The notes under the pieces: generated by a model
Seen by the model: only the letters and a program-made list of their open reading frames with translations
Told to the model about the DNA's origin: nothing
Databases searched by the model: none
Translations under genes and position numbers: made by a program
Shown: in pieces, positions 49,340 to 61,470 of the stretch
Position numbering within the stretch: position 1 is the stretch's first letter
How the letters are laid out: every line of letters starts with the position of its first letter
Source of the DNA: Monarcha castaneiventris obscurior
Lineage: Eukaryota > Chordata > Aves > Passeriformes > Monarchidae
Direction: 5' to 3'
DNA length: 64,000 nucleotides
NCBI GenBank assembly: GCA_026261815.1
Contig: JAMPIT010000682.1
Coordinates: forward strand, 1,870,001-1,934,000

Positions 49340-50105
49340 AGTGAGGTGGATTGAGAACTGGCTGAAGGGCAGGTCTCAGAGCATGTGACCAGTGGCACAG
49401 AGTCCTGTAATTAGTGGTGTCCCCAAGGTTGGATACTGGGTCCAGCATTGTTTAATGACTTGGGATAGAGCGTCCCCTCAGCAAGTTCACTGATGATACA
49501 AAACTGGGAGTGTCTGATGCCCCACAGTGCTGTGCTGCCATTCTCAAGGGCCTCGAGTGCCTGAAGGGGTGGGCAGAGCAGGACTTTTGGAAATTCAACA
49601 ACACAGGAGGGCAGGAAAATTCAAATTTGAAATTCAACAACGCCTGGGCAAGAATAACCCCAAGCACCAGCACAGGCTGCATGATCTGCTGGAACACGGC
49701 TCTGCAGAGAAGGACCTGGAGGTCCTGGGGGACAAACAGCTGTTCCTGAGCCAGCAGAGTGTCCTGGGCACAGGGAGGCCAGTGGGATCCTGGGCTGCAC
49801 TCAGAAGGGCACTGCCAGCAGGTCAGGGAGTGATCCTGCCCCTCTGCCCAGCCCTGGGAGGCTCCTCTGGAGCGCTGGGTCCAGCTCTGGATCCTCAGCA
49901 CAGCAGGGACATGGAGCTCCTGGAGCGGGGCCAGCAAAGACTGCGGAGCTGAGGAAGGGCCTGGAGCATCTCCGTGCCCAGGAAAGGCTGAGGGAGCTGG
50001 GGCTGTTTCTTGAAAAGAGACAACAGGAGGTTGGACCAGATGACCTCCAGTGGTCACTTTCCAACCTGACCCTTGCTGTGATCCTGTCCGATTCTGCAGA
50101 GTTTC
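49340..50105 (+). mobile_element. CR1 LINE fragment covering the 3' part of the reverse-transcriptase ORF and the tail
   Basis: It begins at GAGGTGGATTGAGAACTGGC and contains GGTTGGATACTGGGTCCAGC, CCTCAGCAAGTTCACTGATG, GAGAAGGACCTGGAGGTCCT and AGGAAAGGCTGAGGGAGCTG, all in CR1 order. It ends in a shortened tail (GGTTGGACCAGATGACCTCC through GTGATCCTGTCCGATTCTG). The coding frame is broken by frameshifts, and a section between the GGGCTGTTT segment and the tail is missing. A 13-base segment, GAAATTCAACAAC, is present twice, 39 bp apart (49590 and 49629), suggesting a local duplication inside the copy. Confidence 0.92.
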
Positions 50106-51521
50106 ACAATTGCTTTTGGATACTAAACATGCCAACCATGGCAGCCCAGCCACCACACATTTGAAAGTGTCAACAAAGGCTTCCAATCAGGAGAGTCTGA
50201 TGACTTTCTGATGTGCTTTTTTTTTAAGTGGGCTTCTAAAGCAGTAGCTTCGTTCCCAGTGCATGCTGATTGATGGACTGTCAGCATCCTGAGGAATTAA
50301 TTATGTCTCTTTTGAATTGGCAGAACCTTCTAGGCTGTACATGGGGGAAAAAAAGGGGCAGAAGGGATCTCGTGGATGGCCAAGACCAGTTGTGTTAGAA
50401 CAGATAAAAATGTAATCTTCATTAACTCAAAGAAAGGAAAACAGCATGTTTGCTAAAAAAAAATTACAGCTGTTGATTCCTGAGCCAAGGAATGCTGTAT
50501 TTTGAAGAAAACTGGTTCCATATGAAAGCCTTCTGATCATGGTGCACCTAACTGCTAGCAATTTCTAGTCCCAGTGACCATGCAAAAAGGTAATATACAG
50601 AGGTCTAACCAGCCAGGTTACTGATATAAATTCTATACCACTCCCTCCAAAGGATTCACTTCTCAGCTGGAATACCCTTGAGGCTAGTTCTGAAATGTGA
50701 AGTAACCCTCAATTCTACCCAGCTTATCAAAAATCCCTGTCCTGCTCTCTCCCTTCTCACATTTCCTTGGCTTCATTATGCTTTTGAAAAGGGAGATTGC
50801 TACTAAAATCCCAGTTGGGTTAATCTGACAGCTGGAGCAAGAGAAACCACAAGAATCTCCCAAGGAGAAGGTTCTGACTGTCCCAGCAATTTGATCAGTC
50901 CAGCTCTTCCTATGCAAAAGTCCCATCAGGAACACAACTGAGAGGTATCCCAGAAAACACAGACAAGCTATTCAGGGGACACAGGGAAAGAACAAAAGGG
51001 AAAAAAAAAACCATAAAAAAACCAAAAAGAAAAGTATAGAAAAAGTCTCAGCTAGGAGGTCAGAGATCAGTGGATTTAAAGACCCACTGAGCATCCTTCA
51101 AGATAGGCTTGGTCTCATATTCCAGGCCTGGAATATTTCACCAGTTTCCTAATTAAAGATCAGATTTTCTAGGCAGGCTACAGAAGTGAAAGTGCTCCTT
51201 CAATACCAGTAGTCCACTGCCACATTTTCCTATTACAGGCTTGTCAGCCTGCCAATGCAGAGAACTTCTAGAACTCCTCCTTGCTCTCTTCCCACAGAAC
51301 ACAAAGCAGCATATTCCTTCAGAAGCCCTATTCAAACTCCCTTTCTTCTCCATGAGCCTGCATCTTTGAGACAATGGATAAGAGGAGGCGGACCACTTCC
51401 GCCATTCATTTGCTCAGCCTGCTGAAACGTCAGATCTGTCTGATCTTGCAGCAGAAGCATTATCCTTTGTTCTGATCAGGTTGCACAAATAGCTGTGCTT
51501 GTGTCAGTCGCAGAGCAGAGA

Positions 51522-51554
51522 TTTTTTTTTTTCCCCTTCTTTTTTTTTTTTTTT
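51522..51554. repeat. T-rich homopolymer pair
   Basis: Two T runs (11 and 16 bases) separated by CCCCTTC-type pyrimidines. This could be a decayed poly(A) tail of a minus-strand insert, but no retrocopy body was recognised beside it. Confidence 0.7.
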
Positions 51555-54500
51555 CCATGACCGATATGATTTACGGCTCACACAACACATTGTGTCCTGC
51601 TAAAAATGTTGCAGTTTTGTTTTCCACCAGGCAGCTCTCCTACAAAAAACTCAGTTTAGTATTAACAAGCTTAAAGAAGAAGGGGAAACTGCACAATGCT
51701 GTTGCTGCATGTATGCTAGACAAATGTGCCAAAACATTCCCCACCTCACACAAATGAGCCCATAGCCACAAGATGCACGTGAACGGGCTCAGGTTGAAGG
51801 ACTTAAGAGAGGTATGAGATGATTGTGACTCCCAAGACATCCCACCACTTCTCTGAAGGCTGGGCACTCCTCCTGCCCATCAGCAGCAGCTGCCTCTGCA
51901 TGTCCTGACAGCTTACTGCATCCCACACAGACAAACTGGGCTGGCTCCAGCCACCCCCTCCACTGTGGTGACATACCTCTGCCCAAAATTCACACCTGGA
52001 CTGCCTGCAAGTCATCTGCAACCAAAGATACAAAGGTTAGCCACTGCCAGGTTGTGTGAACATGCGCTGTGGTATTACTGTCTGGTGAGCAGTTCATCTT
52101 CCCACACTGGCAGAAGAAAAAACAGATCGCCACATCTACTGACAGAGTGCTGAGCTCTGGAGAGGTTACAAAACGTGGCTTTAGTTTTCCCTTCCCCCTG
52201 TTCTACCATACTTGCTTATGAAAACAGTCGTTATCATACATCCTTCCTCTTCCTAGGGCAGAAAACCAAATCAACCAGAAAACACAGCCAGTAAGTTCTT
52301 CAGAACGTCAGCATGTCGCAAAGCCTCATTCAGGCTGGAGTGGAGGTTGAACTTTACCTACTACCTCCAAGTTTCTCATATTTTTGCTTAAGTGTAAGTA
52401 TGTGCGAGAGTATTCTGTCTCTGTTATCAGGTAAAAGCTCTAATACCCATTTCTGGCTTCTAGCCAGCATTTAAAAAGGAAAAAAAATTTGCTAATCCAT
52501 GGTTGCAATGGAAAAAACACCTACCACAGGGAAAAAATCCTCCTGCCTTTAGCCAAATCTAATCTAATCTTTTCTCACAGCTGTAATATCACTCTGAATG
52601 CTTCACTACCTAACTTTAGCTTCACGTTCGAAGCATGGGGAATTATTGATACAAACCTTTTGTACAAAGCCAGCCTGGGAAAAAAAAAATACCTGAGTGG
52701 CTGTGTTCAACATTCCTGAGTTTGCCATCAGAATCAATACAGTTCCATGAAGATACTGCCATTTTTAGTAACTACGATACTGTCCAAAACGCAACAGCAT
52801 TATATGATTTCTGTTTCATAGAGGCTTTGACGTTCCATCTATTATCCCAGTCTTGCTTTAGCACATATTTTATATTAGAATGCATTCCAGGAGGCATATG
52901 GCAATAGAACTAGGTCAACCATTAACCAAATAACAGGAAGCTGCTCTGCAGAGCACACCCTTCAAAGCTCGCTTAATGAGCTGGCTCTTCAGAGTGTGTC
53001 CTTCAGTAAGGTTGAAGCTAACTGTTCCACGGGATTTTCCTTAAAGACACAAGGTCGCCCAGGGCAGGTGACTTATGGACATGACAGACTCTGAAGAGCC
53101 ATCCTAGAAGTGTAAAAGCATCTGGGTCAGATGCTGAGATGAAGAGCAGTCCACAGTCACGCTTGGGACATTGAACATCAGGAACCAGCTCCAATAATTC
53201 CCTCATCTCATGGGAGAGCAGAGCTCATTCCATCATTGATCTGCTCCCACAGCTTCACAGGAAAAGAGCAGAGCCTCTGTAGGGTTTGTAGAGAAGGATA
53301 CCATCACTAAATAAAGATTTAGCATCTCTCTGTCCAGATGAGTCAATTCCAGACTCTTGCAAGGTTTGGGGAAAAAAGGGCTGATGCTAAGCCTCGCAAG
53401 TCAGTCTCTGACTAAATTCTTCATGCTCTGCTTTCTCATTGATCTCGTTGAGATACATGGATTTAACATCCTCTGCCAAATCCAGTAGAAAAAAAAGTCC
53501 ATCCTAATTGCTGTTACCTTCATTTGTTCCACCTCAATCTTTCCAATTCCCTCCACTAAATATCACATTCCACACTTCTAAGCAACCACAGATGCCCAAG
53601 CTTGAAAGAGAAGTTTTTAGGACTGAGAAGCATCAGGCACCACAGAGGAGAACCCGTGAGTAACATGGAAGTTAGAAAAAGCTCTAATTCATATTACACT
53701 GTCAACAAAGCAGTAGAGATGGCCTGATCCAGTTGTTTTTAAACAAATAAAAGGTGAACACTTGCCAGCACCCTCATTGAAAGGAAGTTTGCATACAACA
53801 GCCACTGATACCCATCACATAACTGTTGCAATAACATGGTAACTCACCAGACACGTACCACAAAGCACTGTGAACTTTTCAAATTCAAAAAAGACACCAT
53901 CAGGCTATGTGACTACAGCCAAATCTTCACACTAAGTATATTGGGATACAAATGTTAGTTTTCTGACAGTCTCATAAAAAATTGATACAGTCTCTTATCT
54001 CTTTATCATACTCTTTCTTCTGGACAGTATCTCTACGAAACAAAACATTCAGAGATCCTGAGGCCTTTATTTACCCAAACAAAGCTAACAATAAAAAAAA
54101 AAAATCCTCTCTACACCATTAGCAGGGGTAGGCTTGTATTTCTCCATAATTTCTAATAGGAATGAGTGCTGTAAACAAAATATATATATCAAGGATTTCC
54201 CCAGTAGTTCACATCTATCCTTGTGACAAAAATAAAAGGCAAAAAGCCCATATCTAACAGATACTCTTCTACTAGAGCCTCCATGACTGAGAACTTCTCT
54301 GCAACCAAATGTTTGTGAGGTGGGAACTCAGGTCCATCTTCCTGGCGGTGGATCCTGCTGGTTTACCAGATAATAATTCCAGTTCCTAATTACAGACACA
54401 GGAAATGATAAGGCATCCATGATGACTGAGAAAACAGTCAGTGTGTGTGATCATATGTCCCTGCAGATTGCTTTGTATCTTAAGCGACAGCTCCTTGCTG

Positions 54501-55610
54501 AAACAGGCTAACTCAGTGGAAGACTGCCAAGCATGCTGTGGTGAGATTATCATCTTAGTAGTTATTTATAATAAACTATCTTCAGCAAGTAGCACCTTTT
54601 TCAGTAGGAAGAAGTCAAGGACAATGCATTTTCTTCGCAGTACAGAGATGGTGTATAAGAAAATGTGCAGACAATATCTGGTGGCATTGTTCATTTGCAT
54701 ATGAAGAAGCACCTCTGATGAACATTCCTCCAGCATGTTCTGAAAACTGTTCCAACACCACTAGAAAAGGCACAAAATTTCCAGCCACTACAAAATACAA
54801 CCTGCAATGGAATTTATGGGGACAGACAGAACGGGGTGGCCATACTTTATTTTTTAAAAATCTTTTGATTTGCCCGCATTGTTAATATTTGTGATGATGA
54901 AACAACCACACCATGGCATGTCTATGGAACCGAGAAAGAGTTCTGCCCTGAGAGATGGTGTTTAAGTCTCAGATAACTCCTCAGTGACATTTATTTGCAA
55001 GTGCCCTATGCAGAAGTGCCAGAGTCCCATAGCTCCAACCAAAAAATCTGAATGGGGCCAAAGGAGCAGGGAAGGACTTGTGTTAAGGATGGAGTTACTG
55101 CAGAACAGAACAAACAGTCTTCACACACAAGCCATGTTTTATGTGCATCCCCTCCTCCCATCACCAAATTGCAACTGGGAAAACATACCTGTGGGTTGAC
55201 TACTCCCACACTCCACTCCAGTTCTTAGGAACACGTGAAGGAAGTCATGCTTCTGCAGGGCTGCCACTGAACGGTGTCTAAGACAAGGATTCATTCAAGG
55301 GGATCTGTAATATATTCTCTGAAGATCCTGCTGAACAGGCAGTGGAAACCATAAGAGCTCTGATTGTGAAGTTCAGCTCTGCTGTGCCCATCAAGAAGCA
55401 AGCTCTGGTATTCTGGAGTTTCCCAAGCTGCAGCTACAGGAAGGTATCTCCAAATGTTATGGGTGGAAAAAAACCCTACACCAGTTGACCAGTGTGTGAC
55501 TGAGCTGACAGAAGACATACCACCAGATTTTTTAAGTCCACTGAGTGCTTAGCAAGCTTATTTAGAAATCTTTTTTCTGCAGATTTAGACAGACATGTAA
55601 CAATATTTGG

Positions 55611-55616
<6 letters not shown>

Positions 55617-55642
<26 letters not shown>
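55617..55642. repeat. 26-base A homopolymer
   Basis: This is the longest homopolymer in the window. A second, 15-base A run follows about 58 bp later, at about 55700. No retrotransposon body was recognised upstream, so a simple expanded A-tract is likely. Confidence 0.85.
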
Positions 55643-57399
55643 GGGTGTCACGGCTTTAGCCAAATAGGACAAAGGCGTTCTAAAAGTGCATTTCTGCTAA
55701 AAAAAAAAAAAAAATAAAAAATAGCAGGAACAGTTACAGTAGCCTCCCAGAGTTTCTTAGTAATTACACAGTTTCAAGGTCTACATAGTATCACAGCATT
55801 TCATACCTTCAGCATTTCGCAGCTGCAGTTCAACCTTCTCAAATGGTTACAGCTTTTGAACAAACTGTGTCTGCTCTAAAGCCAAAAGGATCTACAGTGG
55901 AGCTTCATCTGAAGATCAGGACTTGCACATGGCTGAACACTTCTCTTTCTCCAGATCTGCTTAGCCCATCAGCCTCCTCCCAGCCCCTTTTATAATCCAT
56001 CAGACATGCTTTTGGAGTTCACTTCATTGCTTTGTGTTTGGTTTGTTTTTTTAAAAAAAGAAACATACACACAAAAACCCAAAAAAAAACCCCAAAAACA
56101 AAACCAAAGGGGAAAAAAAAAAAAACCCCACAGGTTCAGAAAGAAAAAGAGAGGAAGAAATGAAACCCTGCTGGGCTGAAGTTTTCAGATGACAATGCAG
56201 AAGGTAATCGTCTAATACCAAGTATGAAAGCAGCACAAAAGGACAAGATGCAGAGGGGGGAAAAAAATCTATCTGGGCTTCCTGCACTGGCATGAAATGG
56301 CTGCTTTCCTTCTTACTGCCAGCTCCCATGCTTCATGTTGACATTACACATCCTGTGCTGTAGATCCACCCCCATGCTGATGCTTGCCCAACAGAATTAT
56401 CTCCTGCGTCACAGCAGTGGTAACAGAACTGCTGGCTCTGCAGATCCCAGAGCACCACTTCAACGCTTAATACATGCAGCAACTGGACACACCACCAGAT
56501 ATTCCGGGTTGGTTTATGGCACTCTCAGTGCTGCCCTGCTTTGCCTAACCTTCTGTTAACCAGATGGTCTGCTCTCCCCCTTGGGACCAAACCAATAAAC
56601 TTTATTTTATTAATTTCTACCAAAACGCAGGGATGGTTTGGAGCGCTTGTATCTGGTTTATCTCCAACAGGGTTGCTAAGATGGAAATGGCCTAAAAATA
56701 ACTGGAAGCGCTGCTTCACACGAACAGAGAACAAGATCTTTTGGAGTAAATATTTAAATGATCTGCCAGATGAACCACCACAGCAGCATGAACCACATGG
56801 ATAGGAACTTGTATTATGTACACACACGCAAAGGTACATGCTCCTGTCATTGTAAAAGGACCTAGGTTGCATTTTTCCTGATCCAAAACACTTTTGTCTT
56901 CAACAAACCATTACCATATTAGCATCTATTCAAGCCAATCCCTTAATTAAGAACAAAAAATGAGGGGAAATGAGGGCTTCCAAAGCCACCACAGTTAATG
57001 ATGGGAGTCCAAAATGCGTGAACATCATCCACAGGCACCACAGCAACAAGAATGTTCTCACTAGAACATCTGCAAAGTCACATGAAATTGTACTTCAGGG
57101 ACACGCCAGCACTAATTGAAGTCAAAGTTGAGTATTTATAACATTCATGCTCCTGCTGTCAAAATACAAAGAGTGAGAATGAAAGAAGGAGCACATGAAT
57201 GAAAGTGAAAGAATTATCTTATGCATATGCTTCCGCTGAATCTTGCAAATCTGCTACAGCCATGCCCTCACATGCAACCACAAATGAGCATCTCATGTAT
57301 GTAGGTGGAAGCTGTTGAAAGTTAAGGGCATCCTCAATTCAAGATGTAATTTTCAAACGCCTCCCTGAAAGCTCCACAAGAATTACTCCACACAGCTAA

Positions 57400-57515
57400 G
57401 GATCTGATCTTCAAATGTTTACTCACACAAGTAGCTGCAGTGAAAACTCAGAATCAGAGCACAGCGACTATTCACATGAATGAGCTCTTAGAGCACAAGG
57501 GCTTTAGCTCCCATC
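57400..57515. repeat. Possible ancient amniote interspersed repeat
   Basis: Two degenerate direct repeats (TTTACTCACACAAGTAGC and CTATTCACATGAATGAGC) flank a segment, next to GGATCTGATC. This resembles old amniote repeats that carry paired TACTCACATGAGTA motifs. No family can be assigned with certainty. Confidence 0.3.
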
Positions 57516-59339
57516 ATCTATTATCTACCAAATGCACTACGGTAACATGAAAATGCAGCAGTGGTGAGGTTTGACCTATTAAAAAGCCTTTGTTAACATT
57601 CCTAAAAGTGGCAGTGAGCAGTTATAAAATAAATAAATCAAGTGCACATGCCTTCACACTAAACAAAATCCCAGGAATGTAAGGGCAATCCTGCAAAAGT
57701 TGCAGTTCTGCTGTCTTCCAAAGGAAATAGGAAGCAAATCCACATAAAATCTAACTATAATAAATCATTAAAATCTGTTCTTCGTGGCTACCACCACAGT
57801 GCAGTGCTTCAAGAGCACGACTGGATTCACTGCTCAGATCACTGCACGCATGCATATGTCTGAGGCTGGAAATGTTCAACCTAAAGCTCCAAATCTCTGC
57901 AGGCTGGGGCGTCAGACACACTCAAAGAGGACAGCACTGCCACTATCCAACTTCCTACATGTGACTAACTTCTGATGTGGAAGGAGATCACAAACCGTCT
58001 TCTTCACACCACCTGGGCAGCTAAAATGTTCTTGTGGTCATCCATTACTCAAAGTCTTACTGAGACATGAATAACCCTCCAATCTGGATGTCAACAGATC
58101 AGCAGGTATTGCCTTCAGCTCATAAGCAGACTGCTTAATTCACCTGTAAAGAGGATTAGATGTCTTCAGCACATCAAGGAAACAAGCATGAGAACAGGCT
58201 GTGTGACATTTTAGCTCCATCTATCTTTAAAATTTCCCCAAAGAGCATGATTTTTTTTTTATGTCCCATTTAAGTTACTAACTCATCATCATATGACTGG
58301 CCTCCACTGCCATGACATACAAAACTTCAGTATATGGTGACAGGCCCCCTAGAAAGTCATTCCACAACCTGAAACATCATCTACCCTTCAAACGCACTAA
58401 AAATAGATTCCTCACCCCCTTGAGGTCTCAGCAGCCCATCTGATATTACAGTACAGTATTAACAAACCTATGTAGACACGAATTCTTAAAATAAATATCT
58501 TCAGAGATAAGACCAGAATACCAGCAAGCAAACTATATTCCTGTACACCACTGGTGAACCTGTGGAAGCACTGAAGAACCATGGAGGGCAATAACCATTC
58601 CATGATCATTTTGCTGGAGCACAACTCATGCAACCTTTGGTCAACCTGCCTGACACCTTGCCAAGCAACTTCTGACTTGAAATGAAAGACATTTTTCTGA
58701 GTACAGCCTCAGCAGTTTTTTAATGTGGTTTCTCAGGAGGACAACCACACTGAAAATCTTGTCTTCTCCCCCAGCCCCTGCCCCACAGTAGGAGGAGAGC
58801 AGCACATTTGTAGAGGGCGTGGAATGGAAAATTCTTTGTAGTATTTTATCACCTCTGCCATCTGATCATTTTAGAATAATTCAGGTTTACTCATTTATTC
58901 ATGCAAAGACCCAAACACACTGACTCACTCTCTCAGCGGTCCCAGTGAGTAATAGTTATGTCCTTGGAGCCAGAGATTTCAGGTCTCACACATGCACAGG
59001 GTGTTCTGGCAGGAGAAACCCCGCACACTCTTGAGCAACAGCAGCTTCTTCTCAAACCTACCAGGATGGGAACACACCAGGAGCCAGCGCCACTGAAGGG
59101 TTTAACACACCCATCCTGCAAGCCCCGGGGTGACATTCACCATCTATGCTGATGAAGAACGTGGCCTTGGGTCACATTTACCTACAGAAGGGCTGCTGGA
59201 GTGCTCCTCTGCCCAGGCCCTGGTGCTGTTGCACGCACTGGGCTGCCTCACACCATCTGCTTGATCACAGACAAGAGAACTTGGCCTCTACATGACCTGA
59301 CAGAGCTGAAAGCTGATACGCTTTCTCCCCACTGCCCTC

Positions 59340-59620
59340 CCCCAGTGAAGATAAAAGGTCATTTAGACCAAAAGGAACCTGTCCACACTGACTTCAAGTT
59401 ACATTAATTCAACTTTTGGGATGCGCTCCTGGTGAGGAACCCAAACCCTTTCTCGCAGGGCTGCAAGCCACAGCCATATGACGGGGCAGGAACAATTCAG
59501 CAGTCAAGGAGCTAATTAACTAGGCTGAGAGCTGTCTGGCTGCTCTCAATTTTCCATCAGCCATTTGTTACATTTTTTTACACTTGTCAAGCTGTTTAGT
59601 AGCTGAGCAGGATAGAAGCA
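59340..59620. promoter_or_regulatory. Candidate conserved non-coding element upstream of ZNF462
   Basis: A repeat-free block with AGCTAATTAACTAGG (a palindrome-like homeodomain-type core), TCAGCCATTTGTTACA and a CATATG E-box. It has the texture of a developmental enhancer, but this is inferred from composition and motifs alone. Confidence 0.25.
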
Positions 59621-61274
59621 AAGCTTCAGAGCCCACCACTCCTGGAGGTCCCACATCCAGGAGCCAGAGCCACCCAGCTGTAGGCAAAAACGGAGGGGAA
59701 AAAACTGAAATGCAACATCAGGGCTTCCAATCAAATACTGAGAGAAATAATGCCAAATTTCTTCACATTGACTTTTTATTTATTTATTTGTTTGTTTGTT
59801 TTCACAGTGCCACTTGTCTCACAACATGGAAGAAAACAAGAAGATGACTCCGTTGGCCACCGCCTTCCAAACTTTGCTGCATCACCAACTAAGTAGGTAC
59901 TGTGCATATATAAATATATTTGTCCATACTCACCACAGGCAACAACACACTTGAGAAGACAGGATCAGTCAGAATTAACAGCAGGGACACAGAAACAGGG
60001 TGGCAGGTAACCACATCTCATCTCTCCAGTGCCTACCAAGAGCAGAGCAGGTCTGCTCCAGTCTCACACACCAGAACCACCCACGAAAGGAGGCTTTTCT
60101 TTTCTTATCTTGGTTTGTTTTAACACACACAGCAACAGAATCCAGCACCAGGGTCTTAATTTTCAATATGCCTGTTAAATCCTAATCACGCCTATTTTAC
60201 TGGGTAGGGGGATAGATGGTTGAAGGAATAAAAAAAAATATTGAGAGCAAGATTTCAAGGGCTGGACAGCAAATCTTTAGTCTCCTTTGTTTTTGGTCAG
60301 ACAGACCGAAATCCCCTTACAAAGAGCCTCATGTCCACAAATCTAGCTGAGTCTGACTAGAACTGAAGAATCTGAGTTAAGATAAATAAACATCCATGGG
60401 CCTCTTAAGTTCTCTCCAGAAGCATTTGCTCAACTAGAGATGAGTACTTATCCTTGACTCACTGCAGCTCCCTCAAGATCAGCAGTCCTCCAGCTTTTCC
60501 AAGTTTAGTCCAGACTGCAGTTATCACTTTGTTTAATAAAATAATGAAAACTAAAAACTAAAAAAAAAAAGGAAATGACAAAAAAGTTGTTAAACAATCA
60601 CCACTGACATAAACCACTTTGACCAATCCTTCTGGAATTTCTGACCTCGGATCTATTTCAGCTGCCCTAATATCAACAAGAGGGAGTCAGAAAGAAAAAA
60701 AAAACAAAAACCCTCAAAAACCTTTTCAGCATCATCAGCCAGCTGAATTCTGACTTTCGGGCCACAGCAAGGCCTTTATTAATGATCCTTTTCCCAGCAG
60801 CACACTCAGTTGAATTCTCCAGCAGGTCAGTCATTAGAAGGTAGATGAACCACCCTCCACATCACCATCATGCTGGACCCAAATCTTCCAGCACAAGTAG
60901 TCTCCCCTTAGCTTTGCTGTTTGTGCAACAAATACGGAGAAAATTCCAAAAATGTGTGCCTGCTGGAGCACAGGTTCCAAGTGCCACATGCCCCCATCCT
61001 GCTCTTTTCTTTGAGAGGCCTGGGGACAGTGTGTGGGAGGAATGTGTTTGCCTGGCTCCCGTGATAAGTGGCCATTGTGTTCTGAAGCATTTGCATGACA
61101 ACAGTCCAACCCAGGATGACCCATCTTCTTCCCAAAAGGAATATCCTGTGATGCCTTCTTTCCACAGCCACCAATACCACCTCCAGCCACTGTTTGAACC
61201 TAAGAGCTGCAGGCGGAAAGGAAGGGCTTGCTCATCCAAGCAATGCAAAAAGAAGCCCCCATTGTCCTACCAGG

Positions 61275-61470
61275 CCATGGAAACACTGACCACATGTGCA
61301 TCAGAAGATTCCATTTTTGGCATCTTTCAAAACGAGGTCTTCTCTTCCACATTATCAAGAGGACACTGAATCCCATGGAAACACTGACCACATGTGCATC
61401 AGAAGATTCCATTTTTGGCATCTTTCAAAACAAGGTCTTCTCTTCCACATTATCACGAGGACACTGAATC
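61275..61470. repeat. 98-bp tandem duplication (two copies, 96/98 identical)
   Basis: Copy 1 is 61275-61372 and copy 2 is 61373-61470; both start CCATGGAAACACTGACCACA and end GAGGACACTGAATC. I see only two differences (ACGAGG/ACAAGG and TCAAGA/TCACGA). The high identity suggests a recent duplication. The unit length is not a multiple of three, and no gene is seen here. Confidence 0.95.

Larger units (their letters stand above)
32401..49345. other. ZNF462 intron 1 or 5' flank, middle part
   Basis: No coding gene is supported here. Contents are a CR1 3' fragment at 33.9 kb, a T-rich/C-run patch at 34.3-34.75 kb, a MIR relict at 42.4 kb, a GC-rich block at 40.45-40.74 kb with no recognisable product, and many A- or T-homopolymers. 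The largest open frame (42291-42890, plus strand, 199 codons) crosses the MIR relict and looks fortuitous. Confidence 0.6.

Noticed and set aside
49452..50186. 244-codon minus-strand frame
   Set aside because: It is antisense to the CR1 fragment and therefore not a gene.
56330..56830. AATAAA and open frames near 56.6 kb considered as the 3' end of a non-coding transcript or an LTR
   Set aside because: A lone AATAAA in AT-rich DNA is weak evidence; no LTR ends or splice structure were visible.
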